Source: Thioclava sp. SK-1 | GTDB taxonomy: Bacteria; Pseudomonadota; Alphaproteobacteria; Rhodobacterales; Rhodobacteraceae | Assembly: GCF_001705665.1 (NCBI RefSeq) | Contig: NZ_MDHA01000032.1 | Span: 186,001 to 250,000 of the forward strand | Direction: 5' to 3' | DNA: 64,000 bases | Part shown: one piece after another, positions 36,484 to 44,902 of the stretch | Layout: each line of letters begins with the position of its first letter | Position numbering within the stretch: position 1 is the first letter of the stretch | Made by a program: the position numbers and the translations under genes | Notes under the pieces: model-generated | Database searches by the model: none | What the model was told of the DNA's origin: nothing | Seen by the model: the letters and a program-made list of their open reading frames with translations, nothing else

Positions 36484-37332
36484 ATGGAAAATACACGGGG
36501 CGCGATCTTGATGGTGGCCGCGATGGCGGCCTTTGCGATGGAAGATATGTTCATCAAAGCCGCCAGTCAGCAGGCGCCGATTGGCGAGGTGCTGATGGCC
36601 TTTGGTTTCGTCGGCATGTTGGGTTTTATGGCGCTGGCGCGTTCGCGTGGGCAAGCCCTGTGGCACCGCGCTATTGGTTCTCGGTTCATGCTGATGAAAG
36701 CCACGTTTGAGATCATCGGCCGGGTGGGCTATACGCTGGGCATTGCGCTGACACCTTTGTCCAATGCATCCGCGATCTTACAGGCCACGCCGCTGGTGGT
36801 GGTGGCTGGAGCCGCTATGTTCTTTGGAGAAAAAGTGGGCCCACGGCGTTGGGCGGCCATTGGTGTTGGGTTCCTGGCCGTATTGTTGATCTTGCGTCCG
36901 GGGCTTGATGGGTTTCGGCCGGCGGCGCTATTTACCCTGATGGGGATGTTGGGCTTTGCCGGACGAGATCTGGCGACACGCGGCGCACCCAAAGTCCTGA
37001 CGAATTTTCAGCTGGGGATATATGGCTTTGCTGCGTTGATCCCGGCAGGCGCGCTGATTTTGCTGGTGCAAGGAGAGCCGCGCGCAATGTCTGGAGCGGT
37101 GATCGGGCTGGTGTTGGCAGCGTCGGTTTTTGGTGTGCTGGCCTATTGGGCGCTGACGGCGGCGATGCGGATGGGTGATATTTCGGTTGTGACGCCGTTT
37201 CGCTATACCCGGTTATTATTCGCGATTATTCTTGGCGCATTGGTGTTCGGCGAACGCCCCGATGCACTGATGATCGTGGGCGCTGCGCTGATTGTGGTCT
37301 CCGGCGTTTATACATTACGGCGCGGGGCGTGA
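36484..37332 (+). CDS. EamA/DMT-family transporter
   Basis: A 282-residue inner-membrane protein with about ten hydrophobic segments in two EamA repeats (about 5-135 and 145-280). The end of repeat 1 reads FGEKVGPRRWAAIGVGFLAV and repeat 2 ends FGERPDALMIVGAALIVVSGVY. The family exports metabolites such as amino acids; the substrate here is unknown. The ATG at 36484 has GGAGG 5 bases upstream. Confidence 0.9.
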   Translation: MENTRGAILMVAAMAAFAMEDMFIKAASQQAPIGEVLMAFGFVGMLGFMALARSRGQALWHRAIGSRFMLMKATFEIIGRVGYTLGIALTPLSNASAILQATPLVVVAGAAMFFGEKVGPRRWAAIGVGFLAVLLILRPGLDGFRPAALFTLMGMLGFAGRDLATRGAPKVLTNFQLGIYGFAALIPAGALILLVQGEPRAMSGAVIGLVLAASVFGVLAYWALTAAMRMGDISVVTPFRYTRLLFAIILGALVFGERPDALMIVGAALIVVSGVYTLRRGA

Positions 37333-37348
37333 TAGGCGGGCGGCGGAC

Positions 37349-37942
37349 CTAGTCAGGGCGCTCCAGTTCAAACAGGTCTTTCACCGCCGCATAATCGCGG
37401 TAGCCCATCCGTGTCAGCCAATCGGTGGGAGCATAGCGCCCATCGCGTAGGCAATCGGGCCGGATATGAACGCCCGTGACCTCTCCGTGGACCATGAAAT
37501 TGGCCTCTCCCAACAGTGCGATGACCTGTACCACGCGGCATTCCAGTGTGGCCTGCGCCTGTGCCACACGCGGGCAGTCAATTGTCTCAGCTTCGGCTTT
37601 TGCGATCCCGGCTTGGGTAAATTCATCAGTGCCTGCGGGGAAGGGCGCACAGCTGGCATTCATCACGTCTTTCTGATCGGACCCAAGCAAGTTTACGCAA
37701 AACACTCCGGTTTCATGGATCTGCGCGACGCTGTCTTTTGTGCCGTCCCGGTCGGGCTTGGCTGAGGTAGAGGCAAACATAACCTGTGGCGGCACATAAG
37801 CGACCGCATTAAAGAATGAATAGGGGGCCAGATTATCCCCCAATGTGCCGCGCGTGGATATCCAACCGATGGGCCGGGGGGCGACGATGGCATTGAACGG
37901 GTTATGGGGCAGGCCGTGGCCATCGGCGGGGCGATAAAACAT
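37349..37942 (-). CDS. flavin reductase family protein
   Basis: A 197-residue FMN-binding split-barrel protein of the flavin reductase-like group. It contains NAIVAPRPIGWISTRG, the APYSFFNAVAYVPPQVMFAS flavin-site segment, and ETGVFCVNLLG. It may reduce flavin with NAD(P)H or act as an oxidoreductase of unknown target. It is convergent with the EamA gene and diverges from the next acetyltransferase. Confidence 0.9.
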   Translation of the reverse strand: MFYRPADGHGLPHNPFNAIVAPRPIGWISTRGTLGDNLAPYSFFNAVAYVPPQVMFASTSAKPDRDGTKDSVAQIHETGVFCVNLLGSDQKDVMNASCAPFPAGTDEFTQAGIAKAEAETIDCPRVAQAQATLECRVVQVIALLGEANFMVHGEVTGVHIRPDCLRDGRYAPTDWLTRMGYRDYAAVKDLFELERPD

Positions 37943-38017
37943 TGGAAACTCCCGTTGGGATCGGTTTGAACCTGATCTTGACGCGTGCTAGGCGCAAAGG
38001 GAAGAGGGCGGGTCCAG

Positions 38018-38500
38018 ATGTATCAGGTTGCAAAAGAAACCGAAGCGGATTGGTGGGAAGTGGAGGCACTGTATGATCTGTGCTTCGCCCCGGGCCGCAC
38101 AGCGCTAAGCTCCTATCGTTTGCGCGATGGGGTGAAACCGGTGCGTGATCTGTGCCTGAACCTGCGCCAGGATGGCGTTCTGGCGGCGGCGATCCGATAT
38201 TGGCCAGTGTTGGTCGGCGGAGCCGAAGTGCTGCTGCTTGGTCCAGTGGCGGTTCACCCGACCCGGCAGGGCGAAGGTTTGGGCGGTATCTTGATGCTTG
38301 AAAGCCTGAACGAGGGGCGTCGTCTGGGCTGGCCGCGCGTGCTGTTGGTGGGGGATGAACCCTATTACCGCCGGTTTGGTTTTGCAAAAATTACGGGGGT
38401 AGAGATGCCGCCACCGACAAACCCTGATCGGATATTGGCGCTAGAGCTGATCCAAGGCGGCTGGGAGGATGTGCGCGGCCCTGTCGAGAAGTTCTGCTGA
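38018..38500 (+). CDS. GNAT N-acetyltransferase
   Basis: A 160-residue acetyltransferase. The acetyl-CoA motif is HPTRQGEGLGGILM, and the family ending VLLVGDEPYYRRFGF is present, as in YhbS-type proteins. The substrate is not known. The ATG at 38018 fits the family N-terminus; the extension to 37985 is unlikely. Confidence 0.88.
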   Translation: MYQVAKETEADWWEVEALYDLCFAPGRTALSSYRLRDGVKPVRDLCLNLRQDGVLAAAIRYWPVLVGGAEVLLLGPVAVHPTRQGEGLGGILMLESLNEGRRLGWPRVLLVGDEPYYRRFGFAKITGVEMPPPTNPDRILALELIQGGWEDVRGPVEKFC

Positions 38501-38586
38501 CGCATTGGCAGATCCGCTCAGACGGACCATATTAAGGGCAGGCCCGTGCATAGGTTGGGGCCGCCGCCTGATAAAGGACCGAAGTG

Positions 38587-39348
38587 ATGCAAACCGATAT
38601 TCTTGAACCATTGAAGGATCCGATGCTGCTTGCCCGCCTTGATGCGTTGGCCGCGCGGCACCGGGCAGCATCAGGACCTGGGATGCAATTGCTGAACCGG
38701 GTGGGGGGATCGGCAGAAAATCTGATGGCGAAATTTCCTGGGCCGTTGCGTGACGGTCTGGATGGGGCCACCGCGCGGGCGCTGGAAATTGCGTTTGATG
38801 CTGCAGAGCGGTCGCGCGGGGTGGTGGATGATCGCTCTGATTGGGTGAATCGGGCGCTGACCACGGCGATGGGGGCCGCAGGTGGATTTGGCGGTCTGGC
38901 CGGGGCCACGGCCGAGCTGCCCTTCACAGTGACGATGTTGCTGCGCTCTATTCAGGCGATTGCGGCAGGGCATGGGTTCGACCCGGCCTCTGATGCGGTC
39001 AAGCTTGAATGCCTGCGTATCCTGGCCTCTGCGGGTCCGTTGAAAGATGATGATGGGGCCGATTTGGCGCTGATTGCTGCGCGTGTGACCCTGACCGGGC
39101 CCAGCCTGCATGGCATGATTGCCAAAGTAGCCCCGCGATTGGCCGCTGTGCTGGGACAAAAGCTTGCGGCACAGGCGGCGCCTGTCTTGGGTGCGGTGGC
39201 GGGCGCTGCGGTCAATTATGCCTTTACCAATTACTATCAAGAGATCGCGCATGTGCATTTCGGCCTTAAGCAATTGGCACAAGACAGTGGCGCGGATGAG
39301 GGGCATCTGCGTGAGGAGCTTGTGACGCGGATTACCGCATTGCAGTAG
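38587..39348 (+). CDS. EcsC family protein
   Basis: A 253-residue protein of the EcsC family, named for a gene next to an ABC transporter in Bacillus; the molecular role is not known. The family core is visible as GAAGGFGGLAGATAELPFTVTMLLRSIQAIA, followed by an alanine-rich helical half with AAQAAPVLGAVAGAAVNYAFTNYY. AAAGGA lies 8 bases before the ATG. No ABC transporter neighbours it here. Confidence 0.88.
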   Translation: MQTDILEPLKDPMLLARLDALAARHRAASGPGMQLLNRVGGSAENLMAKFPGPLRDGLDGATARALEIAFDAAERSRGVVDDRSDWVNRALTTAMGAAGGFGGLAGATAELPFTVTMLLRSIQAIAAGHGFDPASDAVKLECLRILASAGPLKDDDGADLALIAARVTLTGPSLHGMIAKVAPRLAAVLGQKLAAQAAPVLGAVAGAAVNYAFTNYYQEIAHVHFGLKQLAQDSGADEGHLREELVTRITALQ

Positions 39349-39377
39349 TGCTGCGCCGGACCAAGCGGCAACGCGGA

Positions 39378-39405
39378 TTTGTATAGAACATTTTGTATAG
39401 AACAT
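39378..39405. repeat. tandem 14-bp direct repeat
   Basis: TTTGTATAGAACAT occurs twice, exactly adjacent, 25-52 bp before the aldo/keto reductase start. The position suits a regulator binding site. A repressor of the HxlR or MarR type is one possibility, not shown. Confidence 0.85.
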
Positions 39406-39429
39406 AGTGTAAGTTTCAGGAGATTGCCG

Positions 39430-40425
39430 ATGGAACATCGACGGTTTGGAACCATGGGTAAGACCGTGTCTAGCCTTGGCTTGGGCGGTATGAGCTTTGC
39501 CGATTTTTACGGTGCGACGACGCAGGCAGACTCCTTCGCGGTGATGGAAGCCGCGCTGGAGCTTGGCGTCGATCACATTGACACGTCAAATATCTACGGG
39601 ATGGGCCGATCCGAGACTGCGATTGGTGCGTTTATCAAAGCCTATGGCAGCAACCCGTTTGCCATTGCAACTAAGGCCGGGATCACCAGTGACCCGCAGA
39701 CCGGCGCGCGGTGCTACGACAATTCGGACGCCCATTTGCGTTTGCAGCTAGAGGGCAGTCTGCGCCGTTTGGGGGTGGAGCAGGTGGATCTGTTTTATAT
39801 TCACCGCCGTGACGCGTGGCGCCCGATCGAAGAGGTGATGCAGACGCTTGTGGATCTGAAGGCCGAAGGGAAAATCGGTGGCTTTGGGTTCTCTGAGATC
39901 GCGCCAGCGTCGCTGCGCCGGGCCTGTGCTGTGGCACCAGTGGATGCGGTGCAAAATGAATATTCGCTGGCAACGCGGCTGCCTGAATTGGGGATGGTGC
40001 AGGAATGCGCGCGCCAAGGCACTGCGTTTGTGGCGTTTTCGCCGGTCGGGCGCGGTATGTTGACGGACAGCCCACCGATAGGTGAGCGTATTTCGGGCAA
40101 TTCATTTCTGTCGGTCAATCCGCGTTTTGTGGGAAAAAACCACGCAGATAATATGGCAATGACAGATGGGTTCCGCCGATTGGCTGCGCAGATGGGGATG
40201 TCGGCATCTGGTTTGGCGATTGCCTGGGTTCTGGCGCAGGGCCAGCATATATTGGCAATTCCGGGGACGCGGTCGGTTCAACATTTGCACGAATTGGCGC
40301 GTGGCGCGGGGCGTGTGTTAAGCGCAGAAGAGCTCGCGCAGATTGAGACGGTTTTGCCAGTAGGATGGGCCGCGGGTGATCGTTACTCTGAGGGGCAAAA
40401 TTTCGGACCAGAGCGATTTTGCTGA
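39430..40425 (+). CDS. aldo/keto reductase
   Basis: A 331-residue NADPH-dependent (beta/alpha)8 oxidoreductase. It shows LGLGGMSFADFYG, the catalytic Asp and Tyr in HIDTSNIYGMGRSE, the Lys in AIATKAGI, the His in DLFYIHRRD, and the C-terminal cofactor loop IPGTRSVQHLHE. It resembles YajO/Tas-type enzymes acting on reactive aldehydes. AGGAG lies 7 bases before the ATG. A tandem repeat lies directly upstream. Confidence 0.93.
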   Translation: MEHRRFGTMGKTVSSLGLGGMSFADFYGATTQADSFAVMEAALELGVDHIDTSNIYGMGRSETAIGAFIKAYGSNPFAIATKAGITSDPQTGARCYDNSDAHLRLQLEGSLRRLGVEQVDLFYIHRRDAWRPIEEVMQTLVDLKAEGKIGGFGFSEIAPASLRRACAVAPVDAVQNEYSLATRLPELGMVQECARQGTAFVAFSPVGRGMLTDSPPIGERISGNSFLSVNPRFVGKNHADNMAMTDGFRRLAAQMGMSASGLAIAWVLAQGQHILAIPGTRSVQHLHELARGAGRVLSAEELAQIETVLPVGWAAGDRYSEGQNFGPERFC

Positions 40426-40479
40426 ACGAATTTTTCTGTGCCCATTTTTAAGATGTGGTGCCAGGGTGGCGCGGCTAGG

Positions 40480-40564
40480 AGGGGCTCTGCCCCGACCGCC
40501 TTATCCGGGGCTCGATGCCCCGGATAAGGCGATCCCCCGGGATATTTATCGGCAAGATGAAAGC
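40480..40564. repeat. intergenic hairpin element
   Basis: A perfect 14-bp inverted repeat (GCCTTATCCGGGGC at 40498-40511 and its complement at 40517-40530), preceded by GGGGCTCTGCCCC and followed by GGGATATTTATCGGCAAGAT. The tail recurs at 61070-61092. It looks like a dispersed intergenic repeat of this bacterial group and may also end transcripts. Confidence 0.65.
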
Positions 40565-40597
40565 GCAGCGTTTCACATTGTCGGGCTGTGGTGGCCG

Positions 40598-42838
40598 TTA
40601 CAGTTGCGCCAGATATGAGGTGACTGCGTTGCGGACGGATTTGTGTCCTTCGTTACGGGCGCGGTGAATGATCTGGCGTAGCTGTGCAAGATCGGCCCTT
40701 CGGATCAGGTGTTTGACCGGGCCGATGGAGGCGGGGCGCATCGACAATGTGCGGATGCCAAGGGCGGCGAAGGTCAGAGCTTCGACAGGTCGACCGGCAT
40801 CTTCGCCGCAGAAGCTGAGTTTGGTATTATACGCGGCGGAACGCACGATAATCCGTTCAAGGAACGTCAGGAAGCTGGTGTCGAGCGTATCATAGCGGCG
40901 GCGCACCCGTTCGTTTTCGCGGTCTGCTGCGAAAAAGAATTGCTTCAGGTCATTTCCGCCGATCGAAATGAAATCGCAGGTTTCATAAAAGCTGTCGGGG
41001 GCGAATCCCAAAGATGGGGTTTCCAGCATTGCACCTATTTTCAGGTCTTCGGGCACGGGGCGGCCCATTGCGGCTTCGCGGTCGCGTTGGCGCAGCAATG
41101 CATCGCGGGCATCGTAAAATTCTTCAGGACATGCGATAAAGGGGAACATCACTTGCAGCGGTCGACCCTGAGCGGCGCGCAAAAGCGCCTGCAGTTGCAT
41201 CCGCAAAACGCCGGGTTTGTCGAGCCCCACACGGATCGCGCGCCAGCCCATTGCGGGGTTGGGCTCGTCTTGGGGCTTCATATAGGGCAGCACTTTGTCC
41301 GATCCGATATCAAGCGTGCGGAATTTGACCGGCTTGCCCTGGGCGGCATCGATCACGCGTTTATAGGTCAGTGCCAGCTCATCGCGGCGGGGCACGCTTG
41401 TGCGGATAAGGAATTGCAGCTCTGTCCGGAACAGCCCCACGCCATCGGCACCAGAATTGGCCAAAGATGGAAGGTCAGCCATAAGCCCGGCGTTCATATC
41501 CAGCCCAATGGTCAACCCGGCGCGATCTGTGGCGGGCAGATCCCGCAGATCGGCGTAGCGTTTTTGCGCCTCGGCTTGCATGGCGATCTTGTCACGGAAG
41601 GCGGAGGCCACGCTGTCTTCAGGGCGCAGATGCACCACGCCCTGATCCCCATCCACCAGGATAGGATCGCCGTTCAGCGCCTCGGTCGTGACCCGTTTCG
41701 TGTGGATCACCAAGGGGATTGCCAAAGCCCGGGCGACAATCGCGGCATGACTGCCCACAGAGCCCTCTTCAAGCACCACGCCGCGCAGGCTACGACCATA
41801 TTCCAGCAGCTCTGCCGGGCCGATATTGCGCGCCACAAGGACCGGGTTTTCGGGTAAATCGGCGCCAGTATCACGGCCCTGGCCAGTCAGCAGACGCAGC
41901 AGGCGGTTGGACAGGTCATCCAGATCGGACAGGCGTTCGCGCAGATAGGCATCGCCGGATTGTTCCAGCCGGGCGCGATTGGTGGACTGTTCTTTTTCGA
42001 CGGCGGCTTCGGCGGATAGGCCCGCTTCGATATCTTCAGACATCCGCCGCATCCAGCCGCGCGAATTGGCCAGCATACGATAGGTTTCCATTACCTGCCG
42101 ATGATCGACATCCAACCCTGCGGCCCCCAAGACCATATCATTGATCTGGGCCTGCAACTCTTCAACCGCTTCCGACAGGCGCGCCTGTTCAGCGTCGGGA
42201 TCATCGCCGACGGGATTGGTAACAACCACCCGCGGTTCATGCAGCCAGACATTGCCTTCGCAGGCACCTTCTTGGCCGCTGGTGCCGCGAAACAGTACCG
42301 GGAAACGGTGGGATTGGCCCATGCCTTCATGGTCGCCTACAAAGGCGCCCAATTCGGTCATCTCTGCCAAAACCATCGCTACGACCTCAAGGCCATAGAC
42401 CTCATCATCGCTGAATTGACGTTGTGCTTTGGATTGCACAACCAAAACGCCCATCTTTTCGCCTACGCGTTGGATCGGCACGCCAAGGAAGCTGGAGTAA
42501 ATCTCTTCTCCGGTTTCAGCCATATAACGGAAGCCGGGTTCGGAGGGGGCGTTGCCCGTGTTGACCGCAGCGCCCATGCGCGCAACCCGGCCCACGAGCC
42601 CTTCACCGATACGCAAGCGGGTGTGATGCACGGCCTGTGGGTTCAACCCTTCGGTCGCGCATAGTTCAAGCGTCTCTGGATCGCGGAACAGATAGATAGA
42701 GCAGACCGCGGTTCCCATGGAATCCGCGATCAGATGCGTGATCCGGTCAAGGCGATGCTGGCCATCGCCCTGCAACGCCAATGTGTCGCGCAGACGTCGC
42801 AAAAGACTGCGGCTGTTGCTATCGCGGCGCTCGGCCAT
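40598..42838 (-). CDS. ptsP: PEP--protein phosphotransferase with GAF domain (PtsP, EI-Ntr)
   Basis: The first enzyme of the nitrogen-type PTS; it passes phosphate from PEP to NPr. The 746-residue protein has an N-terminal GAF domain (about 15-160), the phosphohistidine domain with His in VGSHAAIVARALAIPLV, and the PEP-binding domain with FRTELQFLI, FRTLDIGSDK and SIGGNDLKQFFFAADRE. The N-terminal GAF domain is what marks PtsP rather than PtsI. It follows lysC on the same strand with 38 bp between. Confidence 0.95.
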   Translation of the reverse strand: MAERRDSNSRSLLRRLRDTLALQGDGQHRLDRITHLIADSMGTAVCSIYLFRDPETLELCATEGLNPQAVHHTRLRIGEGLVGRVARMGAAVNTGNAPSEPGFRYMAETGEEIYSSFLGVPIQRVGEKMGVLVVQSKAQRQFSDDEVYGLEVVAMVLAEMTELGAFVGDHEGMGQSHRFPVLFRGTSGQEGACEGNVWLHEPRVVVTNPVGDDPDAEQARLSEAVEELQAQINDMVLGAAGLDVDHRQVMETYRMLANSRGWMRRMSEDIEAGLSAEAAVEKEQSTNRARLEQSGDAYLRERLSDLDDLSNRLLRLLTGQGRDTGADLPENPVLVARNIGPAELLEYGRSLRGVVLEEGSVGSHAAIVARALAIPLVIHTKRVTTEALNGDPILVDGDQGVVHLRPEDSVASAFRDKIAMQAEAQKRYADLRDLPATDRAGLTIGLDMNAGLMADLPSLANSGADGVGLFRTELQFLIRTSVPRRDELALTYKRVIDAAQGKPVKFRTLDIGSDKVLPYMKPQDEPNPAMGWRAIRVGLDKPGVLRMQLQALLRAAQGRPLQVMFPFIACPEEFYDARDALLRQRDREAAMGRPVPEDLKIGAMLETPSLGFAPDSFYETCDFISIGGNDLKQFFFAADRENERVRRRYDTLDTSFLTFLERIIVRSAAYNTKLSFCGEDAGRPVEALTFAALGIRTLSMRPASIGPVKHLIRRADLAQLRQIIHRARNEGHKSVRNAVTSYLAQL

Positions 42839-42876
42839 CCCGGTTGTTCCTTCTCCCCAGAGCTGGGGTGGCAGGT

Positions 42877-44136
42877 TTAGCCTGCCTTCTCCAGTTCAAA
42901 CGCATCATGGAGGGCTTGGACCGCGAGTTCCATATATTTCCGGTCGATCAGCACGGAAATTTTGATTTCCGAAGTCGCAATCACCTTGATGTTGACGTTT
43001 TCAGCGGCAAGCGCCTTGAACATCGTCGCGGCAACACCTGCGTGGCTGCGCATGCCGATCCCCACAACCGAGACCTTCGCGACCTCGGTGTCGACGATCA
43101 GATCCTCATAGCCCAGCTTGTTTGCCTGTGCTGCGGCCTCCAACGCCTGTTTGGCGCGCGACACCTGATTGATCGGGCAGGAGAAGGTCATATCCGTGAC
43201 CGCCTCTGTGTGGCCCTCATAATCGCGTTCCGAGATATTTTGGACAATCATGTCCACATTGACACCCGCATCCGCCAACGTGCCGAAAATCGCGCTGGCG
43301 ATGCCGGGGCGGTCTTCAACGGTGACAAGTGTCATTTTCGCTTCGTCGCGCGAAAAGGCGACACCTGAGACGACTTTTGATTCCATGATTTCATCCTCAC
43401 CGCAGACCAAGGTTCCGGAGGTTTCGTCGGTATCCTCAAATGAGGACAGCACCCGCAGGCGCACATTGTTACGCATCGCCAGCTCAACCGAGCGGGTTTG
43501 CAGCACTTTCGCACCCAAGGACGCCAGTTCCAGCATTTCCTCAAAGGCGATTTTGTCAAGCTTGCGCGCCTTATCCGACACGCGCGGATCCGTGGTGTAG
43601 ATCCCATCAACATCCGTGTAGATGTCACAGCGTTCCGCACCAAAGGCTGCCGCGAAAGCCACCGCTGTGGTGTCAGAGCCGCCACGGCCCAATGTGGTGA
43701 TGCGGTTTTCTTCTGACAGGCCCTGGAAGCCTGCGACAACCGCGACCTTCATGCCCTCAGCGAATTTTGCATCAATATTGTCGCGCGGAATGTCGACGAA
43801 CCGCGCCGCGCCATGCGCCGAGGTTGTCTTGATCGGGACTTGCCACCCCTGCCAGCTGCGCGCGGGCACGTCCATTTCTTGCAGACGCATCGCCATCAAG
43901 CCGGCGGTGACATTTTCACCTGATGAAACAACCGCGTCATATTCACGCGCGTCATACATTGGCGAGGTGGATTCCACCCAGCCGACCAATTCATTCGTTC
44001 TACCCGACATGGCCGAGACAATGACGATCACGTCATAGCCACGTTCGACTTCGCGTTTCACTTTGGCCGCAGCATTTGCAATGCGGTCAAGATCAGCCAC
44101 CGAAGTGCCGCCGAATTTCATCACGAGAAGCGGCAT
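42877..44136 (-). CDS. lysC: aspartate kinase
   Basis: The first enzyme of the Lys/Met/Thr pathway (419 aa). The kinase domain begins LVMKFGGTSVADLDRI and holds GRGGSDTTAVAFAAAF and DVDGIYTTDPRV. Two C-terminal ACT domains (about 270-415; TLVTVEDRPGIASAIF, VSVVGIGMRSHAGVAATMF) should give feedback control by lysine and/or threonine. The ATG at 44136 has GGAGAGGA close upstream. ptsP follows. Confidence 0.96.
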   Translation of the reverse strand: MPLLVMKFGGTSVADLDRIANAAAKVKREVERGYDVIVIVSAMSGRTNELVGWVESTSPMYDAREYDAVVSSGENVTAGLMAMRLQEMDVPARSWQGWQVPIKTTSAHGAARFVDIPRDNIDAKFAEGMKVAVVAGFQGLSEENRITTLGRGGSDTTAVAFAAAFGAERCDIYTDVDGIYTTDPRVSDKARKLDKIAFEEMLELASLGAKVLQTRSVELAMRNNVRLRVLSSFEDTDETSGTLVCGEDEIMESKVVSGVAFSRDEAKMTLVTVEDRPGIASAIFGTLADAGVNVDMIVQNISERDYEGHTEAVTDMTFSCPINQVSRAKQALEAAAQANKLGYEDLIVDTEVAKVSVVGIGMRSHAGVAATMFKALAAENVNIKVIATSEIKISVLIDRKYMELAVQALHDAFELEKAG

Positions 44137-44254
44137 GTCCTCTCCCTCGCTCCGTGCTCCCGGACCCATCGCCGGGCGTCGGGGTTTCGGTTAAAGCAAG
44201 GGCCGCACGGGCGCAAGAGGTCCGATAGGCCTGCGCATGCGATGCATGGGAAGA

Positions 44255-44755
44255 TCAGTTGAGTTTTCGTGTGGCAAACGGCAATGGCATGATCGGCACC
44301 CCATCTTCAAGCAGCGCGCGGGCGTCATCCAGCTTGGCTTCGCCGTGGATCGCACGTTCCGGCGCGCTGCCCTCATGCATGGCACGAGCTTGCTTGGCGA
44401 AATCAGAGCCGACATTTTCAGAACTTGATTCAATATGTTTGCGCAGCTGTGCAAAGGCGGTTTCCATCGCATTTTGCGGGGCGCTAAGCGGCTTGGCCGC
44501 AGCCGGTGGTGCGGTGGGTCCGGCATCTGTGGTGGCGCTGGCATCTGTTGGATCCGGCCGCGGGGCGGTGGGTGCATCACTATCGCGACGCGTGGCGCGC
44601 ACGGCAGGGGCCATCAAGGTTTTTTGCACATTTGCAGATCCGCACAGGCTGCAAGTGACCTGCCCGGAGGCGGCCTGTGTGTCAAACGCAGCGGCAGAGG
44701 CGAACCAGCCATCAAATTCATGCGCGTTATCGCATTTCAGCGTGTAACGGATCAT
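44255..44755 (-). CDS. DUF1178 family protein
   Basis: A 166-residue protein of unknown function. The N-terminus MIRYTLKCDNAHEFDGWFAS and the CSLCGS pair, with the earlier cysteine, suggest a small metal-binding module of the DUF1178 type. The middle is Ala/Pro/Asp-rich (about 50-95), and the C-terminus keeps GEAKLDDARALLEDGVPIMPLP. AGGGA lies 7 bases before the ATG at 44755; longer starts are unlikely. Confidence 0.87.
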   Translation of the reverse strand: MIRYTLKCDNAHEFDGWFASAAAFDTQAASGQVTCSLCGSANVQKTLMAPAVRATRRDSDAPTAPRPDPTDASATTDAGPTAPPAAAKPLSAPQNAMETAFAQLRKHIESSSENVGSDFAKQARAMHEGSAPERAIHGEAKLDDARALLEDGVPIMPLPFATRKLN

Positions 44756-44902
44756 TCCATCGTCCCTGAAAGGCGGTGCCATTGTGCCGGTTTTATGCGC
44801 CAATGGATCTGTGGGCGCCGTGTGTCCCCGGGGCGTTGGCACCGCGATATCCACTCTAACTGATACATTCTGATGGTAAACGCAAGGTTTCGGCGGCTGC
44901 GC

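Noticed and set aside
39378-39405. LexA (SOS) box candidate in the tandem repeat
   Set aside because: The alphaproteobacterial box needs GAAC or GTTC halves 7 bases apart; here the GAAC units are 10 apart.
38671-39576. 301-codon minus-strand open frame
   Set aside because: It is antisense to the EcsC gene and crosses into the next gene's leader and start; composition is that of a shadow frame.
40709-41857. 382-codon plus-strand open frame
   Set aside because: It is antisense to ptsP, whose phosphohistidine and PEP-binding motifs are intact. No ribosome site or domain supports the reverse frame.
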